Of a stretch of 38,086 nt of DNA, positions 1 to 9,368 are shown piece by piece (position 1 is the first letter of the stretch; each line of letters begins with the position of its first letter). Source of the stretch: Bacteroidales bacterium (lineage in GTDB: Bacteria > Bacteroidota > Bacteroidia > Bacteroidales > JAFGXI01); contig JAMOQL010000208.1 of NCBI GenBank assembly GCA_027064025.1, positions 1 to 38,086 on the forward strand, given 5' to 3'. The notes beneath the pieces were generated by a model that searched no databases, was not told where the DNA came from, and saw only the letters and a list, made by a program, of their open reading frames with translations. The position numbers and the translations under genes are program-made.

Positions 1-84
1 GTTGGTTACTCCAATATATAGAACGGTTTTGTTTTTATTTGTGAGTATGTAAATGAAATAGTTATGGGTTCCTATTGGTTTCAT
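1..84 (-). CDS. GIY-YIG nuclease family protein, N-terminal fragment (runs off window start)
   Basis: Reverse complement of 1-84 reads MKPIGTHNYFIYILTNKNKTVLYIGVTN, matching the N-terminal GIY-YIG motif (YIL...LYIGVT). Open to the window edge and absent from the supplied ORF track. Confidence 0.85.
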   Translation of the reverse strand, partial: MKPIGTHNYFIYILTNKNKTVLYIGVTN

Positions 85-107
85 AATCTAAAGATAGAAT
101 AATATTT

Positions 108-240
108 TGTCATTTTGAGTTTGTGAATAAATCGAGAGATTTGTCATTTCGACCTTGTGGAGAAATCTAAAAGATCAAATATTTTATAGCATTACAGTTT
201 AGATATCTCGACTTCGCTATGCTTCAGTCGATATGACAGG
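108..240. repeat. Cluster of degenerate repeat units: two direct copies (108-133, 142-168) and one inverted copy (201-238)
   Basis: TGTCATTTTGAGTTTGTGAATAAATC and TGTCATTTCGACCTTGTGGAGAAATC match at about 21/26 positions. AGATATCTCGACTTCGCTATGCTTCAGTCGATATGACA is an approximate inverted counterpart (AGATwTCTCGAC...ATGACA). Confidence 0.75.
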
Positions 241-245
241 AGGTT

Positions 246-285
246 ATAAAAAAGCCTCTAAGAACTTAATGTCCTTAGAGGCTTG
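246..285 (-). terminator. Rho-independent terminator for the T9SS-sorted protein gene
   Basis: Perfect 11-bp stem AAGCCTCTAAG (252-262) / CTTAGAGGCTT (274-284), followed on the minus strand by a T-run (forward AAAAAA). Confidence 0.85.
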
Positions 286-306
286 TATTAAAATACCCAA
301 AAGAGG

Positions 307-3123
307 TTATTTTGTAAGAACAATTTTCTGAGTAGCAACTTCGTTGTTATTGATAATCTTAACAATGTAGTTTCCTGCATTGAAAGAAGATAAATCGATA
401 GTAGTTGTAGCAGAAGCATTAGCTTCAGTGTATACAGCTTCACCAATCATATTGTAAACAATAACTTGAGCTCCTTCTACACCTTCAACTTTTACTAAAC
501 CTGTAGTTGGGTTAGGATAAACATTGAATTTAGAGTTAGAATTAACTTGTTTTAATCCAGAAGTTAAATCTAAATTTACTGCAGTAGCATTTACAATTTC
601 TCCAGTAGCATTATCGATAACAATAGCAACATATTCAGTATTGTTTTCGTTGTTATCTGCAGGAATAGATCCTGAGTAAGAATGAGTAATAGCTACATTA
701 TATGTAACATCTGCAGCACTTAAAGCAGTACCTGCCCATCCATCAACTAATTGACGACCTACATGGTTGTATACCATATTTGCAGCAGGAACATAACCAG
801 CTCCTTGTCCATCATCAATAGTACCTTCAACAGTATAATCAAAGCCATCCCAATCTGTCATTGCACCATAACCACCACCTTGGTAGTAGTCATGTTGTCT
901 CCATTCATCTGTTGTACCAGAAACACCATTTTCCACAACAATAAGTGCTGTGTTGTAATTAGCATTAGTAATATCTAAAGCAAATGTAGTTGCAACTTCA
1001 ACAGTAAAGTTACGAGTTGTTGTATTCCATGTTTGAGAAGTAATATCAATTTTAGCAACTGGAGTTTCTAATAATTGAGCTTGGTATGCAGGTTCTAAGC
1101 TAGATAAACCAGGATCAACTTCAGTAGAATGTCTGTCAATAATTCCAGAAGGGTATCCTCCAATATATCCACCGATAGCAGCATCGTATGCAGTAACTGT
1201 CATTGGGTCACCATTGTGCACGCCAATACCAATCCATGTTCCGTCAGTAATGTTATGAGCCATAGTGTTAAGTCCTACAAGACCTCTAACACACCAGCCA
1301 CACCATGTTCCTGTTCCTTCTTCGTAAACAACATTTTTAGCGAAAACTTCATTTACAACTAAAATGTTTTTAGACATTACGTTATCAGAAGCATCCTCGT
1401 CAGTATTTCCATTAGGATTAGTTAAGGTAACCTCAATAGTATGTTGTCCTGTTGTTGCAGTCCATTGAACATTATGAGTAAAATCGTATGTTGCACCAGG
1501 AGCAATAGATACACCAGTTACATTATAAACAGCAGATGCAGCACCACCATCAATTGTATAAACTACATCGAAAGAAGTTAATGGACCTTGGTTTCCAAGG
1601 TTTCTAACTGTACCTGTAATGTCAATATTACTAGGAGTAGTTGCTACAGGAGTATTGATTGAAACCATTGCAACATTGTCATTTACTGGAATAACTGTTG
1701 CTAAAATAGCATTAAGTTCAAATAAATTAGGGAATCCAATAGAAGCCATTTCTGAAAAAGTAGTTCCATCAGTAGAAGCCCAACCTTTGTCTGCAACATA
1801 TCTAGTATCTGTTCCTAAACTCATAAAAGAAGCTGCTGCTAAATTATCAACAACAATTAATACTTCTTGTCCAGCAGTTACGCTAACAGGAACCATAAAA
1901 TCTTCAGTGTAGATAGCGTCTTGGTCAGTAACAGAAATAGTTCCTGTTTCTGCTAGTAAGTTACCTAATGTATTACCTGTAAATTCATATACCTTAACAG
2001 TACAGTCATATGCTGTCGCTCCAGCTGTAATATGGAAAGAAACTCCAGTTAAATCATCATTGGTATTAAATACAAATTTGTTTCCTAACATAGCTCCACT
2101 ACTAGCTCCTAATTGACCTGCATTAACACCATTACTGTATGATAATACATCATCAGTTATTGTAATTGTTTTAGAGTCTGTATTATTTGAAGGGTCAAAA
2201 TCATTACTAATACTAGCCTCGTATGTAAACTCATAAGTTCCATTAGCAGTAGGAGTAAATGCAGAACCTGCAGTCACAGTTTCTGTAATACCATTAGCCA
2301 TAGGTACAGTAATAGCTGAAGCATCTGTATAAGATTGTCCAGTAACAGCAAAATCTACATTTGTAGCATCTGTTAATTCAGAACCTGCATTTACAACTGT
2401 TGAAGCAGGAGTAATAGCCATTACTTGTGCTGAAGGAAGAATAGTATATACTTCTGATAAAGTTCCTGTTACTTGAAGATCTGGAACAGGAGGAATAGCG
2501 ATTTGAGGACCTGCGAAATTATCAATTTTAATGTTGTAAGAACCGTAGTCAGAAACTCCTCTAAATCTTACTTTTACGGTGCTTCCTGTATAATCGGTTC
2601 CGTTAAAAGCAGTAAAGTCAACAGAATGAACAACAGCTGCATTACCAGCAGTTCCTGCAATTACATTAGTGGCATCTTCGTTCCATGTAGAACCATTGTC
2701 ATCAGAAACAGCTATATATAACTCTCCTGCATCACCATAATCTCCACCTATTAAGAAGTATTCAAGATCAAAAGTCATTGTAGCATCACCACTTGTAATA
2801 GAAAGAGATGGTGTTGTGATTGTACCTTCATTTCCTGAAGCATAATTCCACATATCGAAGAAGCAACGATTATCAGTTCCTGATCCGTCATCTTCAATTT
2901 TCCAAGGATTATCAACGCTAGTTTCCCAACCAACAGGAATTGTTGTAGATGCATTAAAATCTTCTAATAAAGCAGCGTTTATGCTATGATTAGTAGTTTG
3001 ATGAGCAATAGCAGAATGAACTGTTCTTGTATTGGCTATGTCACCTTTTCTAAGATTACTTTGCCCAAAACTTACAGAGCTCATCAGAACGACTGCAAGT
3101 ACGAGAGATAAAATTTTTCTCAT
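307..3123 (-). CDS. Secreted multidomain protein: choice-of-anchor-type N-terminal module, CARDB-like repeats, Omp28-like thioredoxin-fold domain, T9SS type A C-terminal sorting domain
   Basis: Signal peptide MRKILSLVLAVVLMSSVSFGQ; EEGTGTWCGWCVRG CXXC motif; C-terminal FNVYPNPTTGLVKVEG...GNYIVKIINNNEVATQKIVLTK typical of a T9SS CTD. Confidence 0.85.
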   Translation of the reverse strand: MRKILSLVLAVVLMSSVSFGQSNLRKGDIANTRTVHSAIAHQTTNHSINAALLEDFNASTTIPVGWETSVDNPWKIEDDGSGTDNRCFFDMWNYASGNEGTITTPSLSITSGDATMTFDLEYFLIGGDYGDAGELYIAVSDDNGSTWNEDATNVIAGTAGNAAVVHSVDFTAFNGTDYTGSTVKVRFRGVSDYGSYNIKIDNFAGPQIAIPPVPDLQVTGTLSEVYTILPSAQVMAITPASTVVNAGSELTDATNVDFAVTGQSYTDASAITVPMANGITETVTAGSAFTPTANGTYEFTYEASISNDFDPSNNTDSKTITITDDVLSYSNGVNAGQLGASSGAMLGNKFVFNTNDDLTGVSFHITAGATAYDCTVKVYEFTGNTLGNLLAETGTISVTDQDAIYTEDFMVPVSVTAGQEVLIVVDNLAAASFMSLGTDTRYVADKGWASTDGTTFSEMASIGFPNLFELNAILATVIPVNDNVAMVSINTPVATTPSNIDITGTVRNLGNQGPLTSFDVVYTIDGGAASAVYNVTGVSIAPGATYDFTHNVQWTATTGQHTIEVTLTNPNGNTDEDASDNVMSKNILVVNEVFAKNVVYEEGTGTWCGWCVRGLVGLNTMAHNITDGTWIGIGVHNGDPMTVTAYDAAIGGYIGGYPSGIIDRHSTEVDPGLSSLEPAYQAQLLETPVAKIDITSQTWNTTTRNFTVEVATTFALDITNANYNTALIVVENGVSGTTDEWRQHDYYQGGGYGAMTDWDGFDYTVEGTIDDGQGAGYVPAANMVYNHVGRQLVDGWAGTALSAADVTYNVAITHSYSGSIPADNNENNTEYVAIVIDNATGEIVNATAVNLDLTSGLKQVNSNSKFNVYPNPTTGLVKVEGVEGAQVIVYNMIGEAVYTEANASATTTIDLSSFNAGNYIVKIINNNEVATQKIVLTK

Positions 3124-3296
3124 AGTTTTAAAATTTAAGATTAATATTAATTTTTGTTTTAAAATTTAAGTCTGCAATTTACGGAATTGTAATTGTATAA
3201 TCAAAATAATTAATCAATTATTGCTCATTTGTTGCCTATGTGTTACCCTTTTTTAATTCATTAACAATGAATTATTAACGGCGGTTATAAAGCTTA

Positions 3297-3364
3297 AGAT
3301 ATCTCGACTATGCTTTGCTTCGATCGATGTGACAATAAAAAGGTTTCGCTCCTGTCGATATAAC
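3297..3364. repeat. Second copy of the repeat unit (3297-3334) plus a degenerate half (about 3344-3364)
   Basis: AGATATCTCGACTATGCTTTGCTTCGATCGATGTGACA matches 32/38 positions of 201-238. TTTCGCTCCTGTCGATATAAC resembles the right half. Confidence 0.75.
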
Positions 3365-3375
3365 GGTAATAAATA

Positions 3376-4701
3376 CTAATTTGAAGAATAAAAAATATAT
3401 TTCAAAACTTTTCTGCTTGTAAAATCATTTCTTAAAAATGATAACAAAAAGAAAAACACAAAAATAAGTGCAGGGATTTTGTATCGAACGATGGCTCCTA
3501 ATATAGGTGTAACCAATCCAATAGTGATATAGAGGATTAATACAAATAGTAAAGAAAGCCAAATGAAAGGGAATTCTTCTTTTTTAGGAATGCGATATTT
3601 AAAGATTAACATTAAAGCAATAATTAGAATAAGAAGATTTTGAAATAGGTCGGGGAGGTAAAGTGGGTTTGTGAAATTGTATAGCCCAGGTTTAAACATA
3701 ACATTAGAAAAGGCTTTTGGGGTATTATAAATAAGTGAACTTAAGCTAGGATACAATTTGTTTATTTCGATTTGACTACCAACTTTCTGACTTTGTTCGC
3801 TTAGATTAATAGTTTCGTAGAAAGCATTTTGTTTTTGCGAGAGTTTTTCGAAGAGATTAAAGTGTGTAAAAGTTAATAACCAGAAAGTGAAAATTAGAAT
3901 TATTGAACTTCCTAATACAATTAAACTTTGTTTTTTGAAATTGAAATTTTCTTTGGATTTAAAAAGGATAAATATGAATATAGGGAAGCATAGAGCTAAA
4001 AGAACGTACGGCTTAATAAGAAAAGCAAGAATAAAAAAAGGGATACTTGAAACTAGATATATTAATTTCCAATTTTTGACCCATTTCCCGATGAAGAAAA
4101 GTAAGAATCCTATAGAAAAAATAATAAGAGGTTCTTTGAGGATGCTCGATGACCAAAGAATAAATGTTGGTAATAGAAATGTAACAAGGAGAATTAATAT
4201 GGGATTAATTTGAGATTGTCTTTTTACAAATCTAAAAATAGCAAGCTGCCCTAAAAAACCAATAAAGCTCATAAATAATGAATGAATATATATATTGCTT
4301 GCCGAAATAAAACCAAAAAGAACATTTAATAAAATGACGATTCGTTTTTCATGAATTAAGAAATCGATTGAGGAACTGTCCCAATATCGAAGCTTGATAT
4401 ATTGCTCGTGAACTTCGGACATATTAATATTATGTCCTAAAAGAATGTTCCAAAAAATATTGGGCTGATTTAAATAGAGGTTTTTTAAATGTAGGGCATC
4501 ATTAAAATAAATGTAGATATCGGATTGTTTAGGATCGTAAAAATGACCATATAAGTATACAAGAGCAAAGCCTGTAAGAGCCTTAAATGCAAATAATGCT
4601 ATTATGACAAGGGATTTGATTCCTGAGTGCTTAATCCATTTCCATTTGATAAGCCAAACAGATAGAATTATAAAATAAAATAATAGAAGTATAAAAAACA
4701 T
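3376..4701 (-). CDS. Polytopic membrane protein of unknown function
   Basis: Long ORF with many hydrophobic segments; no family motif recognised. Confidence 0.65.
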   Translation of the reverse strand: MFFILLLFYFIILSVWLIKWKWIKHSGIKSLVIIALFAFKALTGFALVYLYGHFYDPKQSDIYIYFNDALHLKNLYLNQPNIFWNILLGHNINMSEVHEQYIKLRYWDSSSIDFLIHEKRIVILLNVLFGFISASNIYIHSLFMSFIGFLGQLAIFRFVKRQSQINPILILLVTFLLPTFILWSSSILKEPLIIFSIGFLLFFIGKWVKNWKLIYLVSSIPFFILAFLIKPYVLLALCFPIFIFILFKSKENFNFKKQSLIVLGSSIILIFTFWLLTFTHFNLFEKLSQKQNAFYETINLSEQSQKVGSQIEINKLYPSLSSLIYNTPKAFSNVMFKPGLYNFTNPLYLPDLFQNLLILIIALMLIFKYRIPKKEEFPFIWLSLLFVLILYITIGLVTPILGAIVRYKIPALIFVFFFLLSFLRNDFTSRKVLKYIFYSSN

Positions 4702-4927
4702 ATATGAATATTTTATGAGAACAAATATACTTATTAAAATAATACCAATTTAATCGTAATTGTCTATTTTGTTAATCGGTTCATTTATAAACAGGTATAG
4801 TTTGTCTAGATGTTGCTTTTACCTCATTGGGTTAAATAAGTTTATTATTATAGAGCTTCAATTTAAGCTGATTATCTAAAGAATAGAATTTTTATTGAAA
4901 TAATCTGTTTATTATGAGTAGTGGTCA

Positions 4928-4935
4928 TATATTTG
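4928..4935 (+). promoter_or_regulatory. Putative Bacteroidota -7 element (TATATTTG) of the cysteine synthase gene
   Basis: Exact match to TAnnTTTG, 24 bp before the likely start ATG at 4960; no clear TTTG -33 element. Confidence 0.5.
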
Positions 4936-4959
4936 CATCTTATTAATTATAGATATTTA

Positions 4960-5868
4960 ATGATACACGAAGATATTATACAAACCATAGGAGATACTCC
5001 ATTAGTAAGAATAAACCGTCTTAATCCAAATCCGATGGTAGAGATTGTTGCTAAAATTGAAGGACGAAATCCTACTGGTGGCATAAAAGATAGGATTGCC
5101 CTAAAAATGATTGAGCAGGCAGAGGCTGTTGGAACTTTGACAAAAAATAAAACGATTATCGAAGCCACTTCGGGGAATACAGGAATAGGCTTGGCAATGA
5201 TTGCTGCTGTTAAAGGTTACAAAATAGAAATTGTAATGAGCGAGGCTGTTTCTGTAGAACGAAGAAAAATTATTCAATCGTATGGCGGTAAAGTTGTGCT
5301 AACTAAAAAAAGTATGGGAACCGATGGTGCAATTTTAAAAGTTAAAGAACTATGCGAAAACTTTCCAGAAAAGTATTTTAATACCGATCAATTTTCGAAT
5401 AAATATAATAAAATTGCTCATTATAAAACCACTGCCGAAGAAATTTGGAAGCAAACCAATGGTAAATTAGATTATTTTGTGTCTTCTATTGGGACCTCAG
5501 GAACTTTAATGGGTGTAGGGTCTGGTTTAAAAGAAAATGATCCGAGAATTAAAATTGTAGAGGCACAGCCTGTAAAGGGGCATTATATTCAAGGCTTAAA
5601 AAACATGCAAGAAGCCATAGTGCCATCTATTTATGATCCTTCAAAAATAGATGAAACTATAATGGTAGAAACGGAAGCGGCTTTTGAGATGGCTCGACAA
5701 ATTATTATGCAAGAAGGAATTTTTGTAGGAATGAGTAGTGGTGCAGCTTTATATGCTGCAATAGAAATAGCAAAAAAAATTGATAAAGGAAGAATTGTTG
5801 TTATTTTCCCCGATAGGGGAGAAAAATATTTAAGTACGGAGCTTTTTAATCCTATTCAGGATAATTAA
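4960..5868 (+). CDS. cysM: Cysteine synthase (PLP-dependent, CysK/CysM family)
   Basis: IIQTIGDTPLVRINRLNP, EGRNPTGGIKDRIA, EATSGNTGIGLAMIAA motifs. The supplied ORF begins at GTG 4921, but ATG 4960 (MIHEDIIQTIGDTP) fits the family start better. Confidence 0.85.
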   Translation: MIHEDIIQTIGDTPLVRINRLNPNPMVEIVAKIEGRNPTGGIKDRIALKMIEQAEAVGTLTKNKTIIEATSGNTGIGLAMIAAVKGYKIEIVMSEAVSVERRKIIQSYGGKVVLTKKSMGTDGAILKVKELCENFPEKYFNTDQFSNKYNKIAHYKTTAEEIWKQTNGKLDYFVSSIGTSGTLMGVGSGLKENDPRIKIVEAQPVKGHYIQGLKNMQEAIVPSIYDPSKIDETIMVETEAAFEMARQIIMQEGIFVGMSSGAALYAAIEIAKKIDKGRIVVIFPDRGEKYLSTELFNPIQDN

Positions 5869-5980
5869 TTTTGATGCTTGTATAGAGTAATATAATTATT
5901 CCAAAGTAAAACTTTGTAAGCTCTGCTTTGAGAATATTGATTTAGGATTAAGTAATAGTGATAAAAATAATATTATTGAA

Positions 5981-7606
5981 ATGAAAATATCAGGGAATAT
6001 AGTTGATGTTAGGAACAGAAGAATTTTTTCTGGAGAAATAACGGTCAAGGATTCGGAAATAACTAATATCGAAGAAAATAATAATCAGTACGATAATTAT
6101 ATAATGCCAGGTTTTATTAATGCCCATGTGCACATTGAAAGCTCAATGCTTTCGCCTTCATCTTTTGCGCATATAGCTGTAAAACATGGAACCGTGGCTA
6201 CGATTTCCGACCCGCATGAAATTGCTAATGTTTTGGGAATAAAGGGAATTGATTATATGATCGACAGTGCTAATAAAGTACCTTTCAAAGTATTTTTTGG
6301 TGCTCCATCCTGTGTTCCCGCAACCGCTTTCGAAACATCGGGAGCAATTATCGACGCCAAAGAGATTGAAAAACTCATTCAGCGTGATGATATTTGGTAT
6401 TTGTCCGAAATGATGAATTTCCCGGGAGTTATCTATAAAGATCAAGAAGTTCATGCAAAATTGAAATCGGCTCAAAAATATAATAAACCCATTGATGGGC
6501 ACGCACCTTTTTTGATGGGTGAAGATTTAAAGAAATATGCATCTGGAGGGATTACTACCGATCACGAATGTGTGACAATTGAGGAAGCTTTACAAAAAAT
6601 GGCTTTAGGAATTAAAGTTCAGATTAGAGAAGGCAGCGCAGCAAAGAACTTCGAAGCACTTCATTCTCTGATAAGCAAGAATCCAGATATGGTGATGCTC
6701 TGTACCGACGATTCTCACCCAGACGACCTTATTAATGGTTTTGTAAACCTAATAGTTAAAAGAGCCGTAGATTATGGACACAATATTTTTGATGTTTTGC
6801 AAACTGTAACCACCAATGTTGTAGATCATTATAATATTCCTGTTGGGCTTTTACAGGAAGGCGATTCTGCTGATTTTATTGTGGTCGATAATCTAAAAGA
6901 TTTTAATACTCAAGCCACTTATATCAATGGAGAATTAGTTTTCGATGGCAAAAAAACATTATTCGATATCCCTACTTCTGCTCCTATTAATCGTTTCGAT
7001 AGGGCAGTAATTAAATCAAAAGGTTTAGCTCAAGTGATTACAAAAGGATCTGTTCTTAAAATTATTGAAGCATATAATGGAGATCTTACTACAGGTGTTT
7101 TTAAATATAAAGTAAATAAGGATTATTCTAATTTTGAATCAGATTTAGATCAAGATATTCTAAAAATGGTTGTGTTAAGTCGTTACGATCAATCACCAGT
7201 TCAGGTAGCTTATGTCAAGGGATTTGGATTAAAAACAGGTGCATTTGCCTCTAGTATAGCGCACGATAGTCATAATATTATTGCCGTTGGAACCAATGAT
7301 AATGATTTGTTATCGGCTATTAATTTATTAATTGATAACAAAGGAGGAATAGCTTTTGCAGAAGGTAATAATAATGAAAGTTTACCCCTCGAAATTGCAG
7401 GGCTTATGAGTAATAAAAGCATTGAGGAGATTGCAAAAAGATATAAATCTATCGATGATAGAATTAAAGAAGCAGGTTCTACGCTTTACGCACCTTTAAT
7501 GACAGCCGCCTTTATGTCGCTTTTGGTTATTCCTAAATTAAAATTAGGTGACAAAGGTTTGTTTGATGTGGAGACTTTTTCTTTTACCGATTTGATAGAA
7601 AAATAA
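5981..7606 (+). CDS. ade: Adenine deaminase
   Basis: Amidohydrolase motif MPGFINAHVHIESSMLSPSSFA, HGTVATISDPHEIANVLG, CTDDSHPDDL typical of adenine deaminase. Confidence 0.9.
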   Translation: MKISGNIVDVRNRRIFSGEITVKDSEITNIEENNNQYDNYIMPGFINAHVHIESSMLSPSSFAHIAVKHGTVATISDPHEIANVLGIKGIDYMIDSANKVPFKVFFGAPSCVPATAFETSGAIIDAKEIEKLIQRDDIWYLSEMMNFPGVIYKDQEVHAKLKSAQKYNKPIDGHAPFLMGEDLKKYASGGITTDHECVTIEEALQKMALGIKVQIREGSAAKNFEALHSLISKNPDMVMLCTDDSHPDDLINGFVNLIVKRAVDYGHNIFDVLQTVTTNVVDHYNIPVGLLQEGDSADFIVVDNLKDFNTQATYINGELVFDGKKTLFDIPTSAPINRFDRAVIKSKGLAQVITKGSVLKIIEAYNGDLTTGVFKYKVNKDYSNFESDLDQDILKMVVLSRYDQSPVQVAYVKGFGLKTGAFASSIAHDSHNIIAVGTNDNDLLSAINLLIDNKGGIAFAEGNNNESLPLEIAGLMSNKSIEEIAKRYKSIDDRIKEAGSTLYAPLMTAAFMSLLVIPKLKLGDKGLFDVETFSFTDLIEK

Positions 7607-7633
7607 ATATATATACATAATATTAAAGAAATT

Positions 7634-8203
7634 ATGAGAAAATATATCTTGTTAACTTTGTGGGTTGTTTTTGGGGTAGAAACCATAGAGGCTCAGGTTA
7701 AAGTTAATCCGAATGTGGGGGTTACGTTTTCAAAATTATCGGATGGGGCATCTACAAAAATTCGCTCTTCATACGTAGTAGGGGTAGATGTTAGAATAGG
7801 AGGAACCTTAAATTTTATTCCTGGACTTTATTTTGGAAATGTAGGGACCGATATAGATTATAATAAAAATTCAGTCACTTATCAGTTTGATAATTCTATA
7901 AATACTTTGCAATTAAGAACCTTATTGGGTTTAAATATTGTGAATACAAAAGTATTAAGGATAAGAGCAATTGCAGGACCAACTTTACATTGGACTGTAA
8001 AATCGTTCGATATAGAGCAAAAGAATATTAATACAGCTATTGCTTTTTTGAATTTCGGAGCAGGGGTTGATTTGGGAATATTAACTTTGGATTTAAGGTA
8101 TGAATATGGCTTAACCAATGTTTTTGACGAATCGGGTCCGGAAAATATTAAAATTGACGCTAAAAATAATATCTTAATCTTTTCAGTCGGGTTGGTTTTT
8201 TAA
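7634..8203 (+). CDS. Outer-membrane beta-barrel (porin-like) protein
   Basis: Signal-like N-terminus, alternating beta-strand pattern, ends in aromatic residue (FSVGLVF). Confidence 0.6.
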   Translation: MRKYILLTLWVVFGVETIEAQVKVNPNVGVTFSKLSDGASTKIRSSYVVGVDVRIGGTLNFIPGLYFGNVGTDIDYNKNSVTYQFDNSINTLQLRTLLGLNIVNTKVLRIRAIAGPTLHWTVKSFDIEQKNINTAIAFLNFGAGVDLGILTLDLRYEYGLTNVFDESGPENIKIDAKNNILIFSVGLVF

Positions 8204-8237
8204 ATCAAATTCAAGAAATATAAATTAATAATTAGAA

Positions 8238-9368
8238 ATGAAAATTATTATTGCAGGAGCCGGAGAGGTAGGCTTACATCTAACAAAAATGTTTAGTGTA
8301 GGCGAAGAGCATAATATTGTTATTGTAGATGCCGATAGTAGTAAAAGTGAATCTATTAACAGTCGTTATGATGTATTAACTGTAACGGGGTCGGCAACTT
8401 CGATAGCTGTTTTAAAAGAGATTGGAATGAGTAATTCCGATTTGTTTATTTCGGTAACAGAAAAAGAGGAAACTAATATTACAGCTTGTACTCTTGCAAA
8501 AAAATTAGGTGCAAAGAAAACGATAGCTAGAATAGATAATCAAGAATATTTATCGTATCAGAATAAAAAAATATTACAAGAGATTGGTGTAGATCATGTT
8601 ACATATCCTCAGAAATTAGCAGCTCTAGAGATTGTCAATCTAATTAGAGAAACAGGAGTTACCGAGTCGTATGAATTTGCGGGAGGTAGATTGTCATTTT
8701 TTGCCATAAAATTAGAAAAGAACGCTTCTGTTATTGGAAAAACGTTAGAGGAAATTAACAGAACAAAATCATTAAATTATCGTGCTGTTGCTATCGAGCG
8801 AGATGAGAAAACAATAGTCCCAAAAGGGAAAGATATTTTTGAGTTGGGAGATATCGTATATGTATTATCTAATAAAGAGGGCGTCGAAGAATTAATGAAA
8901 AGTTCAGGTAAGGAACATATCGATATTAATGATGTGATGATACTTGGAGGGAGTAGAATAGGAACCCGAACGGCCAAAGAACTTCAAAGTCATTTTAATG
9001 TAAAACTGATTGATTCAGACGAGCAAAAATGTTTAACTATTTCGGATCAATTGTCAAAAACTCTTGTTCTTAATGGAGACGGTAGAGATACTGAATTGCT
9101 TGAAGAAGAAGGTATTAAGAAAATGGATGCTTTTATTGCAGTAACCGATAATTCTGACACCAATATTATTGCTTGTTTATTAGCCAAAAAGTTAGGAGTA
9201 AAAAGAACTATTGCCGAAATAGAAAACGAAGATTATATTCAGATAGCAGAAAATATAGGTATCGATACCATTGTAAATAAAAAGTATTTAGCTGCAAGTA
9301 GTATTTTTGCTTATACTCTAGATGCCGAAGTAAGCTCAATGAAGTATTTGATGGGTACTGATGCCTAA
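8238..9368 (+). CDS. trkA: Trk system potassium uptake protein TrkA, interrupted by in-frame TAA (9366-9368)
   Basis: Two RCK_N modules (MKIIIAGAGEVGLHLTKMFS; VMILGGSRIGTRTAKELQ) and TrkA_C. Reading continues without frameshift after the stop to TAG at 9576-9578. Confidence 0.9.
   Translation: MKIIIAGAGEVGLHLTKMFSVGEEHNIVIVDADSSKSESINSRYDVLTVTGSATSIAVLKEIGMSNSDLFISVTEKEETNITACTLAKKLGAKKTIARIDNQEYLSYQNKKILQEIGVDHVTYPQKLAALEIVNLIRETGVTESYEFAGGRLSFFAIKLEKNASVIGKTLEEINRTKSLNYRAVAIERDEKTIVPKGKDIFELGDIVYVLSNKEGVEELMKSSGKEHIDINDVMILGGSRIGTRTAKELQSHFNVKLIDSDEQKCLTISDQLSKTLVLNGDGRDTELLEEEGIKKMDAFIAVTDNSDTNIIACLLAKKLGVKRTIAEIENEDYIQIAENIGIDTIVNKKYLAASSIFAYTLDAEVSSMKYLMGTDA

Noticed and set aside
751-2721. 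Four plus-strand ORFs (75-97 aa) opposite the T9SS-sorted protein gene
   Set aside because: Low-complexity Ser/Thr/Ile/Asn translations typical of antisense shadow of beta-rich repeats.
3887-4213. 108-aa plus-strand ORF inside the membrane protein gene
   Set aside because: Antisense shadow of a hydrophobic CDS; no start context or domain.
6158-6502. 114-aa minus-strand ORF inside adenine deaminase
   Set aside because: Antisense to a confidently identified gene; composition typical of a shadow ORF.
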